From Nitrospira sp. (lineage in GTDB: Bacteria; Nitrospirota; Nitrospiria; Nitrospirales; Nitrospiraceae): a stretch of DNA of 64,000 nucleotides. Below, piece after piece: positions 26,672-36,256 of this stretch. Position 1 is the stretch's first letter. The number at the start of each line of letters is the position of its first letter. Where the stretch lies: positions 1 to 64,000 of the forward strand of contig JACOEL010000003.1 in assembly GCA_024998625.1 (NCBI GenBank). The letters run 5' to 3'. The position numbers were made by a program, and so were the translations under genes. A model generated the notes under the pieces. The model had not been told where the DNA came from. It searched no databases and saw nothing but the letters and a program-made list of their open reading frames with translations.

Positions 26672-29302
26672 ATGGCTGATCCGTTCATTCTCTCGCTGGA
26701 TGAGAGCAGTGCGCTCTATCTTGTCGGCGGCAAGACTGCGGGCCTGGCGAAGGTACTCTCTGCCGGCCTACCGGTGCCGAAGGGGCTGTGCGTGACGACC
26801 GCAGTCTATCAACAGAGCCTGGATCGGGCCGGGGTTGATGCGCCGGCGATATGGACGAAACTGCCCGACTTGTCTGTGGAGCAACGGGCACAGGAGCTGG
26901 CACGAATTCAGCAGCTCTTGCTGGATCAGCCTTGGCCGACAGGGTTCCCGGACGATCTGGAAACGCAACTCACAGGACTGGGCGGCGATTCCTCGACCAG
27001 GTGGGCCGTCCGGTCCTCCGCCACGAATGAGGATGCTGGGGATATGAGCGCCGCCGGTCTGTACCGCACGACCCTAGGAGTGCCCATGACGGCTGTGCTG
27101 CAATCCATCCGTGCCTGCTGGGTTTCGTTATGGGACGAGCGGGTGGTTCAGTATCTGTGTCACTCAGGCGCCGACCGGCCTTGTCCCGCCATGGCAGTCG
27201 TCATTCAACCCATGCTGAGCGCACAGGCTGCCGGTGTCGCATACTCTATTCACCCCATCACGGGTCGAACCTCTCAGGTGTCGATCAATGCCGTGCCAGG
27301 ATTGGCCTCCTCCTTGGTCAATGGAGAGGTGACGCCGGATGAGTATGTGGTGGAGGTCTACGATGACGATCATCGACCGTTCCGCGTACGACGACGCATG
27401 CTGGCTGAGAAACGGAAGAAGCTGACCGCCACCATTGAAGGTGTGCGGGAAGAGTCGATTCCCGAACCGGAACAACGGCAGTCTTGCCTGGTAGACGAGC
27501 AGCTGTTCGAGCTGGCACGGATGTCGAAGCGCATTGAAGTCGCGCTTCATCAACCGGTCGATCTCGAATGGGTGTGGGAGGTGGGGCGACTCTGGATCGT
27601 GCAGGCCCGTCCGATTACCGCCATTCGGCCGTGGCCCTCGCTGACCAATGACGAATGCGAATGGACGCGGGCCAATTTCAAAGAAACCCTGCCGGAATTG
27701 CCCAGCCCGTTAGGGCTGTCGTTTCTCGAGCGATTCATGGAGGCCTACATCGTCACTCCCTATCGCCGACTTGGTTGCATGGTTCCCGAAGGGCTCTCAT
27801 CGGTTCGGGTGCTCCATGGACGTCCCTATCTCAACGTCACGCTATTTTACACCTTGATCATGCAGCTTCATGGGAATCCGGCGTTCTTAACCGAACAGAT
27901 GGGCGGGGAACCCGTGATGTTTACCCCGTCGGTGCGGCCTCTCGGGGCACTTGCGCTTGTTCGTGCCGGAGTCGGCATGATGCGAGAATGGCGTAAGGCT
28001 GCGAAGCAGGGGCCGAAGAATTTTTCTGCTATGAAAGCCATGGCGGAACGCTACCACTACGATCGCATCCAAAATCTGTCGGTACAGGAATTGGCTGCAA
28101 CCCTCGACGGCATAGGGCAGTGGCTCGACGATCATGAGGTGACTTTCGCAATCGCGGGTGGAGTGGCACAGAGTCTTCAGGCTATGGGGACGGTGCTTCC
28201 GGGCTGGCTTGGTTCAGACTGGCGAGAGCTGCTCAATGGGGCATTGCAGGGGCAGGGGACCGTCATCAGTGCCACCCAAATTGTTCGGCTGGCTGAGCTT
28301 GTCGTGGCTGTACCGCAAGAAGAAACGGTTCGACAATGGTTTGTCTCGGAGGAGTGGACAGCGCGTGGTTATCGGGACGCGCTTCAGGGGACGGAGTTCT
28401 TGCGTCGGTTTGACCGGTACTTAGCCGAGTATGGGCATCGTGCAGTCGGAGAGTCCGACATCATGTCTCCACGGATTGCAGATCAGCCAGATGCCGTGCT
28501 GGCCCTGTTGCGGGCGCAGGTGCGCGCCGGTGTGACGGCACTACCCCAAGAAATGCTTTCCCGTCAGGCTCAGCGACGCAAGCAGGCGCTCAGTGAGATC
28601 GCCAGGCGATTTGGGTGGCGGCGCCATCGTTGGCTCGTGTTCCGTTGGTGGTATCGGAGGCTCAATCGCTTCTGTGCCTTGCGAGAGGAGAATCGCCATC
28701 ATCTGATGTATTACTCCACAGCGGCCCGCCATCTGTTGCTTCGGCTCGGTGAACGAATGGTGGAACGCGGAAGCCTCGCCGTGCGGGAAGATGTGTTTTA
28801 TCTCACGCTGGATGAACGCATCGCACTGATTGATGGTGCGAGTCGTGATTGGCAGGGCCTCGTGCGTCGGCGGCGGGAGGAACGGCTACAGCATGAGGCC
28901 ATGGAGGTTCCCGATACCATTCGGGATTGGGAGGCGGTCGTCGAGGAGGGGGCGCAGTCAAGCAATCAGGGGCAGGGAGGCGTGTTACGGGGTATCGCCA
29001 TCAGTGCCGGGGTTGCCCAAGGACCGGTCCGGCTTGTTCGATCGACGGCGGACTGGGCACGGGTGCGGATGGGAGACATCCTCGTTGTTCCGGTGATCGA
29101 TCCGGGCATGGCTCCTTTATTCGGAGTGGCGGCCGGTCTCATCGCCGAAATGGGAGGGACCCTCTCGCATGGGGCGATCATCGCTCGCGAATACGGCCTT
29201 CCTGTCCTGGTCAATGTGCCCTATGCCACCAATCTGTTGCGCGAAAATGAACAGGTCGAAATCGCAAGTTCCACAGGCCTCATCAGTCGGTTGGTCTCTT
29301 GA
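26672..29302 (+). CDS. PEP-utilising phosphotransferase, PEP-synthase/rifampicin-phosphotransferase-like
   Basis: The 876 residues have an N-terminal ATP-grasp PPDK_N domain (VGGKTAGLAKVL; WAVRSSATNEDAGDMSAAG) and a C-terminal swivelling domain with the phospho-histidine in GGTLSHGAIIAREYGLPV. Between them, about residues 320-780 do not show the PEP/pyruvate TIM-barrel motifs. The domain plan is therefore that of rifampicin phosphotransferase and its relatives rather than true PpsA. The acceptor is unknown. It follows glycerate kinase by 15 bases, so a metabolite phosphotransferase is equally possible. Confidence 0.8.
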   Translation: MADPFILSLDESSALYLVGGKTAGLAKVLSAGLPVPKGLCVTTAVYQQSLDRAGVDAPAIWTKLPDLSVEQRAQELARIQQLLLDQPWPTGFPDDLETQLTGLGGDSSTRWAVRSSATNEDAGDMSAAGLYRTTLGVPMTAVLQSIRACWVSLWDERVVQYLCHSGADRPCPAMAVVIQPMLSAQAAGVAYSIHPITGRTSQVSINAVPGLASSLVNGEVTPDEYVVEVYDDDHRPFRVRRRMLAEKRKKLTATIEGVREESIPEPEQRQSCLVDEQLFELARMSKRIEVALHQPVDLEWVWEVGRLWIVQARPITAIRPWPSLTNDECEWTRANFKETLPELPSPLGLSFLERFMEAYIVTPYRRLGCMVPEGLSSVRVLHGRPYLNVTLFYTLIMQLHGNPAFLTEQMGGEPVMFTPSVRPLGALALVRAGVGMMREWRKAAKQGPKNFSAMKAMAERYHYDRIQNLSVQELAATLDGIGQWLDDHEVTFAIAGGVAQSLQAMGTVLPGWLGSDWRELLNGALQGQGTVISATQIVRLAELVVAVPQEETVRQWFVSEEWTARGYRDALQGTEFLRRFDRYLAEYGHRAVGESDIMSPRIADQPDAVLALLRAQVRAGVTALPQEMLSRQAQRRKQALSEIARRFGWRRHRWLVFRWWYRRLNRFCALREENRHHLMYYSTAARHLLLRLGERMVERGSLAVREDVFYLTLDERIALIDGASRDWQGLVRRRREERLQHEAMEVPDTIRDWEAVVEEGAQSSNQGQGGVLRGIAISAGVAQGPVRLVRSTADWARVRMGDILVVPVIDPGMAPLFGVAAGLIAEMGGTLSHGAIIAREYGLPVLVNVPYATNLLRENEQVEIASSTGLISRLVS

Positions 29303-29397
29303 CGTTTCTCCTGGATTCTCGTACCCTCTACGCGATTTCCCTACAACAGTGAGGTGAATGGATTTCCAGTCAGTCGGTGTATTCGTAGGGAAGCGTC

Positions 29398-30813
29398 ATG
29401 ATCGACCTCAGTTCCCCAACGTTTTTGGTCGGTACCGCCGTTGGTCTCGTCGTGGGCGTTCTGGTGACCGGATGGTGGGCCACCGTTCGTGTCCAATCAC
29501 GCTACCATGCACGGTTGCTTGAAAGCGGAGAGCGCGCGCAGCGCGCCGATGCTTTGGCGGCGTCGCTTCAGCAGCGAGTGGATGATCAACAGTCCGAGAT
29601 GGGGCAGTTGCGGGACGCGCTCGCCGAGTCGCAGCAGGGCCGGACTAAAGCCGAAACCCGCATGGAAGAGGTCGCCCGCAATTTGGAGGATCAGAAGTCG
29701 TTGCTGGCGCAGGCGAGGCAAGAACTGCACGAATCTTTCGATGCCTTATCTGGCCAGGCGCTCAAGCAAAATAATGAGGCGTTCTTGAGCCTCGCGCGCA
29801 CCTCGTTTGCGGCCTTGCAGGCGGAGGCCAGGGGCGAGTTATCCCAGCGGCAGCAAGCCATCGGCGAACTGGTTAAGCCCCTGGAGGAATCGCTCCAGCG
29901 ATATCAAGAACAACTGCAGCAGGCTGAACAGGTTCGGCAGCGGGAATATGGAAGCCTCGACCAGCAGTTGAGATTCATGGCCGAATCGCACCAACGGCTC
30001 CAACAGGAAACCGGCAATCTGGTGAAGGCCTTGCGGGCACCGTCCGTGCGTGGGCGATGGGGCGAGATGACGCTACGTCGCGTCGCTGAACTGGCGGGCA
30101 TGGTCGCCCATTGCGACTTTGTGGAGCAGGATACGATCGGGTCTTTGGAAGGGCTTATCCGTCCAGACATGGTCGTGTACCTGCCGGGTGGCAGGCAGAT
30201 TGTGGTGGATGCCAAAACCGTACTAGCCGCCTACCTCGATGCGTATGAGGCAGAGGATGACCAGCAGCGTCAAGGGCATCTGCTCCGCCATGCCGGTCAG
30301 GTGCGGGCTAGGATGGGTGCGCTCAGTCTCAAGGCCTACTGGACGCAGTTCGGACAGACGCCTGAATTCGTCGTCCTTTTTCTGCCGGGGGAGCAGTTTC
30401 TCGGGGCAGCATTGGAGCAGGATCCGACGCTGATCGAAGATGGGTTTTCGCAAGGGGTGGTGCTCGCGACGCCGACGACGCTGATGGCGCTCTTGCGCGC
30501 CGTGGCCTATGGCTGGAAGCAGGAACAGTTGAACGAACATGCCGAGCAGGCGGGACGGCTCGGGAAAGAACTGTACGAGCGGATGGCCGTCCTTACCGAT
30601 CACCTCAACGAGATCGGACAGGCGCTCGGGAAAAGCGTGGGGGCCTACAATAAGGCGGTCGGATCGTTGGAGTCTCGCGTGCTGCCGGCAGCTAGAAAAT
30701 TCAAAGAGCTCGGGATATCATCAGACAAAGACATTGCGTTGCTGGAAGCCTCCGGCATCGAACCAAGGGCAGGTGTTGCATTTGCGCCAGAGAGCAGAAG
30801 GACGTTAGGATGA
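29398..30813 (+). CDS. rmuC: DNA recombination protein RmuC
   Basis: RmuC limits inversions at short repeats and is thought to act on DNA ends. The 471-residue protein has an N-terminal membrane helix (residues about 8-25), a long coiled coil (about 40-210), then the nuclease-like core with [32 protein letters not shown] and the hallmark [18 protein letters not shown]. The stop overlaps the next start by ATGA. Confidence 0.93.
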   Translation: MIDLSSPTFLVGTAVGLVVGVLVTGWWATVRVQSRYHARLLESGERAQRADALAASLQQRVDDQQSEMGQLRDALAESQQGRTKAETRMEEVARNLEDQKSLLAQARQELHESFDALSGQALKQNNEAFLSLARTSFAALQAEARGELSQRQQAIGELVKPLEESLQRYQEQLQQAEQVRQREYGSLDQQLRFMAESHQRLQQETGNLVKALRAPSVRGRWGEMTLRRVAELAGMVAHCDFVEQDTIGSLEGLIRPDMVVYLPGGRQIVVDAKTVLAAYLDAYEAEDDQQRQGHLLRHAGQVRARMGALSLKAYWTQFGQTPEFVVLFLPGEQFLGAALEQDPTLIEDGFSQGVVLATPTTLMALLRAVAYGWKQEQLNEHAEQAGRLGKELYERMAVLTDHLNEIGQALGKSVGAYNKAVGSLESRVLPAARKFKELGISSDKDIALLEASGIEPRAGVAFAPESRRTLG

Positions 30814-31238
30814 TGGATCCACAGGCGATGGTGGAAGAGTTTCACCGCAAGTTCGATATTGCCGTCAGCGACCGGCCCTCTCTTCCGGAAGAAGCGACCC
30901 GGCAACTTCGGGTGCGGCTCATTCAGGAAGAGTTTGAAGAACTGCAAGAGGCCATGGTCGCCCAGGATCTCCCCGGAGTGGCGAAGGAGCTGGCGGATCT
31001 GTTGTATGTCGTCTACGGCACGGCCGTGTCCTATGGATTGGATATGGATCCGGTGTTTCGCGAAGTGCACCGGTCGAACTTGAGCAAAGTCGGAGGGTAC
31101 AAGCGAGCCGATGGCAAGTGGGTCAAACCACCGACCTATTCTCCGGCCCAGGTGGAACCGCTGCTTACGGCGCAATCGTCCGGGAGTTCGGCGGGCAGAT
31201 TGCACGTGGACAGAAGAATGCAGGAGTCAGAGTCGTAG
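30810..31238 (+). CDS. MazG-like nucleotide pyrophosphohydrolase
   Basis: The 142-residue, all-alpha protein has the metal-binding ExxE12-28ExxD pattern of the MazG/PRA-PH superfamily: [10 protein letters not shown], then [30 protein letters not shown] near residue 88 matches the HisE-like branch that hydrolyses NTPs or related pyrophosphates. The C-terminal 35 residues are variable and Ser/Arg-rich. Start ATG 30810 overlaps the rmuC stop; ATG 30813 is an alternative. No his genes are adjacent, so a house-cleaning role is more likely. Confidence 0.82.
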   Translation: MMDPQAMVEEFHRKFDIAVSDRPSLPEEATRQLRVRLIQEEFEELQEAMVAQDLPGVAKELADLLYVVYGTAVSYGLDMDPVFREVHRSNLSKVGGYKRADGKWVKPPTYSPAQVEPLLTAQSSGSSAGRLHVDRRMQESES

Positions 31239-31239
31239 C

Positions 31240-31749
31240 ATGAAAGAGCTGTATTGTCCGGCGTGCGGCACGCCCTGTGTCAGAGTGATATCCGGGACGA
31301 ATCTGATGGAGAAGACACTGAACCGCTTGTCCATCTTTCAAGTTCGTTGTCAGCTCTGCACGGCTCGCTTCCAGGCCCGCCGACCGGGTAGTCGGCAGAC
31401 CTCCCAAGAGTTCGACCGACGTGAGTACCGACGGCTGCGGGCGAATTTCGCCGCGTCGCTGATCCTGGACCAGCCGGCGGTCGGGGGGGTGATCACCGAT
31501 ATCTCAATGGGTGGCTGTACGTTGCTAGCATCCTCCTCGCTCCCGCGGGGTACCTTCGTGAAGCTGGTCGTGCATGCGCCTGCCGGTCAGCCCGAGATCA
31601 AAGTCGATGCCGCCATGATTTGCTCCATCCAACCGTTGTCAATCGGGGTGAAGTTCTTGGAGTTTGAGCCTGATGACAAGCAGCGCATGGGTCAGCTGGT
31701 GCTCGAGCTCCTCGCGCATCAACAAGCGCCTCCCCGCGTCAGCGCGTAA
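31240..31749 (+). CDS. PilZ protein with an N-terminal zinc ribbon
   Basis: The 169 residues begin with a four-cysteine ribbon (CPAC at about 6-9, CQLC at about 37-40). A PilZ domain follows. RREYRRLR supplies the RxxxR arm and DISMGG the D/NxSxxG loop, so cyclic di-GMP binding is expected. The ribbon could bind DNA, RNA or a partner. It starts one base after the MazG-like stop. Compared with the first PilZ protein in the window (263-583), the ligand motif here is intact. Confidence 0.85.
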   Translation: MKELYCPACGTPCVRVISGTNLMEKTLNRLSIFQVRCQLCTARFQARRPGSRQTSQEFDRREYRRLRANFAASLILDQPAVGGVITDISMGGCTLLASSSLPRGTFVKLVVHAPAGQPEIKVDAAMICSIQPLSIGVKFLEFEPDDKQRMGQLVLELLAHQQAPPRVSA

Positions 31750-31833
31750 CAATCACACGGTTCAATTTCGTGGCATTCGCGTGACTGCCGTGTCCTCCCG
31801 GCGTCGGCCGCGATGGCGCGTGAATCTTCGATG

Positions 31834-32691
31834 TCAGGGCCTGCGGCGGAATGACGTCAGCTCATTGTCGAGGAGACGTACCGTCCCGATGCGGATGGCT
31901 CCGAGTAGGACAGCCTGGCGATTGAGCAGAAAAAGCGGCTCGAGAGTCGCAGGATCACAGACTGCAAGGTACTCCACAGTGGCGAGAGGCTCAGTCGCGA
32001 CCACGCGTAGCATGTGTCGCTGGATACGCGCTCCATTTCGTTCTCCGGCACGAATCGCCGCTACGCCGGCCTGGAGTGCGCGAGAGAGCACAGGCGCCGC
32101 CTGCCGCTCTGAACTCGATAGATAGACATTGCGTGAACTGAGTGCCAGCCCGTCGGCCTCCCGCACGGTGGGATGGACAATCGGAAGCCCGGGCAAGTTG
32201 AGATCCTTCACGAGTTGTTGCACCAGCGCGGCTTGCTGATAGTCTTTTTGACCGAACCACGTCTTGTCCGGCTGAACCAGGGACAGCAACTTGGTGACGA
32301 CTGTCGCCACGCCTTGAAAATGGTGCGGTCGCGCTTCCCCTTCCCATCGTCGGGCTATCCCCGGGACCGTCACAACCGTTTGAGCGCCGGCCGGATACAT
32401 CGTCTTGACAGTGGGGGTGAAGATGACATCCACACCTTCCTTTCGGCAAAGTGCCTCATCGAGTCGAAGCTGGCGTGGATATTTCGAAAGGTCTTCCGTC
32501 GGCCCGAATTGTGTCGGGTTTACAAAGATGCTCACCACAACGGCGTCGCAGGCCAGTCGGGCGGCACGGATCAAGGCGCGGTGCCCTTCGTGTAGTGCTC
32601 CCATCGTCGGCACAAACCCGATCGTGACGCCTTCGCGATGGAGTCCTCGGCTCCAGTCGGCCATGGCCTGCGTCGTGCGAATGATCTTCAC
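31834..32691 (-). CDS. panC: Pantothenate synthetase
   Basis: It joins pantoate and beta-alanine with ATP to make pantothenate for coenzyme A. The 285-residue protein has the family hallmarks VPTMGALHEGHRALI, VNPTQFG and FGQKDYQQAALVQQLV, then SSRNVYLSSSER. It overlaps the folK stop by ATGA, so the two vitamin genes are translationally coupled. panB and panD are not in the window. Confidence 0.96.
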   Translation of the reverse strand: MKIIRTTQAMADWSRGLHREGVTIGFVPTMGALHEGHRALIRAARLACDAVVVSIFVNPTQFGPTEDLSKYPRQLRLDEALCRKEGVDVIFTPTVKTMYPAGAQTVVTVPGIARRWEGEARPHHFQGVATVVTKLLSLVQPDKTWFGQKDYQQAALVQQLVKDLNLPGLPIVHPTVREADGLALSSRNVYLSSSERQAAPVLSRALQAGVAAIRAGERNGARIQRHMLRVVATEPLATVEYLAVCDPATLEPLFLLNRQAVLLGAIRIGTVRLLDNELTSFRRRP

Positions 32692-33251
32692 GCCCGTGGC
32701 CCTGCTGTCGGGGGTGGGCTGCAGGCAGGGCGTGATCCATAACGGGAGTTCGGTTGGGGGTCGAGCAGGCGAACGATCGATGGATCAGTGAGTTGCGATA
32801 AGAGATGACGCAGGCTTTGTCCGAGCAGCGGATGTCGTCGATCGGGATCCAGTTCGACCAGCGGGGTGAGCACAAATCGTCGTTGGTGCAGGCGGGGATG
32901 CGGGACGGTTAGGGTCGGTTCGGAGAAAATGCAGTCATCATACAACAGTACGTCGAGATCCAGGGTGCGAGGCCCCTTGCGGTTGTCTTGATCGCGTCCC
33001 AGCGCCCGCTCGATCTCACGGCAGATTTCCAACAGACTCTTCGGGGCGATGTTCGTCTCGATCTGCACTACACCGTTGAGGAACCAGGATGGACCGGGGG
33101 CTGCCCCGTCCTCGATCGGTTCGGTTTCGTAGAGCGATGACACCGCCTCCAGCCGTGAATGCGGGAGCAGGCCAAGCAGCGTCACGGCCCGATCACAAAA
33201 GTCGATCCGGTTTCCCAGGTTAGAACCGAAACCGATGAATGCAGTAGCCAC
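32688..33251 (-). CDS. folK: 2-amino-4-hydroxy-6-hydroxymethyldihydropteridine pyrophosphokinase
   Basis: It transfers pyrophosphate to the pterin in folate synthesis. The 187-residue protein begins ATAFIGFGSNLGNR and has the signature GPRTLDLDVLLYDD plus PHPRLHQRRFVLTPL. The last 30 residues are Pro/Arg-rich and atypical. Overlap with panC indicates joint translation; pairing folK with panC is common in bacterial genomes. Confidence 0.95.
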   Translation of the reverse strand: MATAFIGFGSNLGNRIDFCDRAVTLLGLLPHSRLEAVSSLYETEPIEDGAAPGPSWFLNGVVQIETNIAPKSLLEICREIERALGRDQDNRKGPRTLDLDVLLYDDCIFSEPTLTVPHPRLHQRRFVLTPLVELDPDRRHPLLGQSLRHLLSQLTDPSIVRLLDPQPNSRYGSRPACSPPPTAGPRA

Positions 33252-33349
33252 GGAGCCTCGTCACCGGCCGATCGTCACCCGTCATGCGAGTATGAGGAGG
33301 CTTGCCGGCCCACGACCTCTCGCTTGACGCGTGACGAATGACGTCTGTT

Positions 33350-34525
33350 TCAGAATTCGGCTTTCTTGATTCGCTCGACTGCTTCAGCCAGTCGTTCCTT
33401 CGTTGTGCACACCGTCATGCGAATGTAGCCTTCGCCCGGGGCACCGAACCCGTTCCCCGGCGTCGTGACGATACCGGCCTTCTCTAGGAGATGGGCCGTG
33501 AAGGAGGCGGAGGTATAGCCTTTGGGAACCGTCACCCAAATGTAAAAGGCGGCTGGAGGCGGATCGACTTCCAGGCCGAGTTTTTTCAGCCCCGGCACGA
33601 GGGTGTCGCGTCGTTCCTGATAAATTTTTCGCAGTCCATCGGTGACCGAATCATCCAGCCCGAGCGCGGTGATTCCCGCTGCTTGGACGGCCTCGAATAC
33701 ACCTGAGTCCAACTGGCTTTTCACGCGGCCGAGTCCGGCCAAGACGTTCTTGTTACCGACGGCGAATCCGATCCGCCAACCGGTCATGTTATAGGTCTTG
33801 GAAAGCGAGTGGAATTCCACACCCACGTCCTTCGCCCCGTCCACTTCGAGAAAACTCGCCGGACGACGGCCGTCGTAGTAAATCTCCGAGTAGGCCGCAT
33901 CGTGACAGACGATCACCTGGTTCTCCTGGGCAAATTCCACCACGCGCTTGAAGTAGTCCTTGCTCATGATGACCGAGGTGGGATTATTCGGCGAATTCAG
34001 CCACATCAGCTTCGCTTTCTTCGCCACATCTTTCGGGATCGCGTTGAGGTCAGGTAGGAAGCCGTTGGCCTTTGTCAGCGGCATGAGGTGGGAGACGCCG
34101 CCGCAAAAACTCGTTCCCACCGGATAGACCGGGTACCCCGGGCTGGGCACGAGGACGATGTCTCCCGGATCGATAAACGCCAGATGGACGTGACCGATGC
34201 CTTCCTTCGATCCGATCAGGGTCAGCACTTCATCCGCGGGATCGAGCGCCACATTGAAGCGCCGCTTGTACCAATCCGCGACGGCCTTACGAAACGACAG
34301 CATGCCTTCATAAGAGGGATATTGGTGATGCTTCGGATTTTTGGCGGCTTGGGCCAGGCTGTCGATGATCGGCGTGGGTGTGGGGAGGTCGGGATCACCG
34401 ATACCAAGGTTGATGATATCGACCCCCCGCGCGAGTGCCTCCTGTTTCATCTTGTCGATGGCGGCGAACAAGTAAGGAGGCAGCGTCTTAATGCGGGTTG
34501 CGACTTCGATCGGGAAACCGGCCAT
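33350..34525 (-). CDS. dapL: LL-diaminopimelate aminotransferase
   Basis: DapL converts tetrahydrodipicolinate directly to LL-diaminopimelate with glutamate as donor, replacing the acylated DapD/C/E route. The 391-residue class-I PLP aminotransferase has GIGDPDLPTP, YPSYEGMLSFR, SPNNPTSV and the PLP lysine in SLSKTYNMTGWRIG. The family is close to aspartate aminotransferases, but the strong DapL-type N-terminus and the dapA/dapB operon 12 kb away support the call. dapF is not in the window. Confidence 0.9.
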   Translation of the reverse strand: MAGFPIEVATRIKTLPPYLFAAIDKMKQEALARGVDIINLGIGDPDLPTPTPIIDSLAQAAKNPKHHQYPSYEGMLSFRKAVADWYKRRFNVALDPADEVLTLIGSKEGIGHVHLAFIDPGDIVLVPSPGYPVYPVGTSFCGGVSHLMPLTKANGFLPDLNAIPKDVAKKAKLMWLNSPNNPTSVIMSKDYFKRVVEFAQENQVIVCHDAAYSEIYYDGRRPASFLEVDGAKDVGVEFHSLSKTYNMTGWRIGFAVGNKNVLAGLGRVKSQLDSGVFEAVQAAGITALGLDDSVTDGLRKIYQERRDTLVPGLKKLGLEVDPPPAAFYIWVTVPKGYTSASFTAHLLEKAGIVTTPGNGFGAPGEGYIRMTVCTTKERLAEAVERIKKAEF

Positions 34526-34717
34526 GCGTGAGGACTCCTTTGTTGACCTGAGCGTCAGCGCTCAGCTGTGTGCAATCGGTGAGCGGCTGCTCGCCCTCAA
34601 CCCGGGATCAATAAGAGGCTAGGGTACCGCAGGATCACTCCGGCAATCAACGGAGTGGTGCAGGGCGAGGAATGCGGCTCCGCCTTGCCATATCTTGTTA
34701 GGCCAGAGGCGGCCCGG

Positions 34718-34746
34718 TTGACAGGCGAGGGGGCTCTCAGTACAGT
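34718..34746 (+). promoter_or_regulatory. Strong sigma70-type promoter before the DUF1499 gene
   Basis: TTGACA (34718-34723, perfect) and TACAGT (34741-34746, four of six) are separated by exactly 17 bases. Transcription would begin near 34753, about 53 bases before the DUF1499 gene. The rest of the intergenic stretch 34526-34805 has no gene that I can support. Confidence 0.6.
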
Positions 34747-34805
34747 TTTATCGACCATTCTCCGGTGGCTCTGAGATTAGATGGTTTGAGATTGTTAATT
34801 GCCCG

Positions 34806-35165
34806 ATGATGAAATCACTCCAGCCCTGCCCATCCAGTCCAAATTGTGTGTCGACTCAGGCCTCTGATCAAGGCCATGGCATCGTGCCGTATCGATACCA
34901 GAAAACTCTGGCAGGGGCCAAAGAGGCGCTCAAAGCCATTGTGGCCAAGCTGCCCCGTGTGACACTGGTTGAAGAGGACGAGGGCTACCTCCACTACGAA
35001 TTTACAAGCCTGCTGATTCGATTCGTGGACGATGTCGAATTTGTTTTTGATGACGAAACGAAGACGATCCATTTTCGGTCGGCTTCCCGGACCGGCTATA
35101 GTGATCTTGGTGTCAATCGACGGCGGATGGAGGAGATTCGAGCGTTCACTGAAGGCAGGCTGTAG
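34806..35165 (+). CDS. DUF1499 family protein
   Basis: The 119-residue protein begins with the family pattern CPSSPNCVST, then VPYRY, a LPRVTLVEEDEGYLHYEFTS core, RFVDDVEFVFD and the closing FRSASRTGYSDLGVNRRR. Family members are often secreted or lipid-linked, but this one shows no signal peptide. Function of the family is unknown. ATG 34806 or 34809 could be used; neither has a clear Shine-Dalgarno. Confidence 0.85.
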   Translation: MMKSLQPCPSSPNCVSTQASDQGHGIVPYRYQKTLAGAKEALKAIVAKLPRVTLVEEDEGYLHYEFTSLLIRFVDDVEFVFDDETKTIHFRSASRTGYSDLGVNRRRMEEIRAFTEGRL

Positions 35166-35335
35166 TGAAAAACATGACAGCGTTGAATAGGATGCAAGAG
35201 CTTCCGGATTGACGCCGCAGCTGATGATGGGTGCCGTCTGGGGACTCGGAGTAATTTGGGGTTGAATTGCTCCTCTTAAGTCGTCACTATAGAATTCGAT
35301 CAAGCCAAAGTGGGTGGGAGCCTGGATCGTTGAAC

Positions 35336-35881
35336 ATGACCATTCGAAATCGTGCCATGCTGAAGCAGTCTTCCCGCTTTGCGTTGATCCTTTTTCTTGC
35401 GTTGTCGAGTGCCTGTGTCTCCGTGCAGGTGGATCCCTTGACCAGCAAGGCGTTCGAGCCTCGACCTGGAAGCGAGGAAGTGACGACGTTACAGCGCGAG
35501 CCTCATCATGGACATGTGCAGATCGCCCGCATCATTGCGACCAGTGAGTATGCCAGCGAAGACGCGTTGCGTGATCGGATTCTCGCCCGGGCAAAAGAGT
35601 TAGGGGCCGATGCCGTTGTCCTGGGAGACGCGGACGTGCGGCGCCTCGCAGATCGGGGCCCGACATTTCAATCGACTATGGGCACGGGGGTCCCGGTAGG
35701 GACGTCCGGCAATTCGTATCGCAGCGGCTATTGGAATCCGTTTCGAATGGATGCGTGGAGTTTTACGCAGGGAGCCGGTGGTGGGCAGGGCTGGATGCTC
35801 CACATGTCCGGGTTAGCGATTCGGTATGTCTCTGCCGACGAACTGCGTGCCGCTCCGAACCCTGTCCCCTCTGCACCGTAG
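35336..35881 (+). CDS. Lipoprotein of unknown function
   Basis: The product has a lipoprotein signal peptide: hydrophobic helix FALILFLALSSAC with the lipobox Cys. The mature part starts VSVQVDPLTSKAFEPRP and contains EDALRDRILARAKELGADAVVLGD, like the short alpha/beta YbjQ/DUF4156-type lipoproteins. A Gly/Ser/Trp-rich segment follows (SYRSGYWNPFRMDAWS). I prefer ATG 35336; ATG 35357 also keeps the signal. Role unknown. Confidence 0.65.
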   Translation: MTIRNRAMLKQSSRFALILFLALSSACVSVQVDPLTSKAFEPRPGSEEVTTLQREPHHGHVQIARIIATSEYASEDALRDRILARAKELGADAVVLGDADVRRLADRGPTFQSTMGTGVPVGTSGNSYRSGYWNPFRMDAWSFTQGAGGGQGWMLHMSGLAIRYVSADELRAAPNPVPSAP

Positions 35882-36256
35882 CCGATCGTTCCCTCTTGCA
35901 CGAGACCGGACCCAACCCTGTATCCCCCTCATTCAGAAGCATTTGGTATAGTTGAGTCTCGAGGTATTGCCTGCAATTGAGGTGATGAAGTTTTCCTGAT
36001 GGGCGTCCTGCGGCTCTCGCCTGTTCGACGTCGGCGCCGGAATTCAGCGATCCATGCAGGCTGGGTCCTCAGAGGTGCATAACAATTCGAATTTCTTGAC
36101 CAAATCGGAAAATTTTGACATAAACGATCACAGTCGGTTCGAGTTAGAACCAACTGTGATGTGGCTGTTAGGCTCGCCTGTGTTGAGTCGCGGGGGGCCG
36201 GTCGTTCGGTACGATGGCCGTCGATGTGAGGGAGCACGAGGAGTGACGAAGCTACT
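35882..36256. other. Intergenic region upstream of the polysaccharide exporter
   Basis: The 375 bases contain no reading frame that looks like a real protein; the two frames over 70 codons overlap each other on opposite strands and lack family features. The region has an A+T-rich part around 36080-36125, a TTGACA at 36115-36120 and the inverted repeat at 36127-36160. It probably holds the promoter and control site of the exporter genes. Confidence 0.5.
36127..36160. promoter_or_regulatory. 34-bp inverted repeat, possible operator or hairpin
   Basis: The arms ATCACAGTCGGTTC (36127-36140) and GAACCAACTGTGAT (36147-36160) are complementary at 13 of 14 positions around a 6-base loop. They begin seven bases after a TTGACA (36115-36120) and end 96 bases before the ABC permease. 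No T-run follows, so an operator for a dimeric regulator or an mRNA leader hairpin is more likely than a terminator. Confidence 0.5.
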
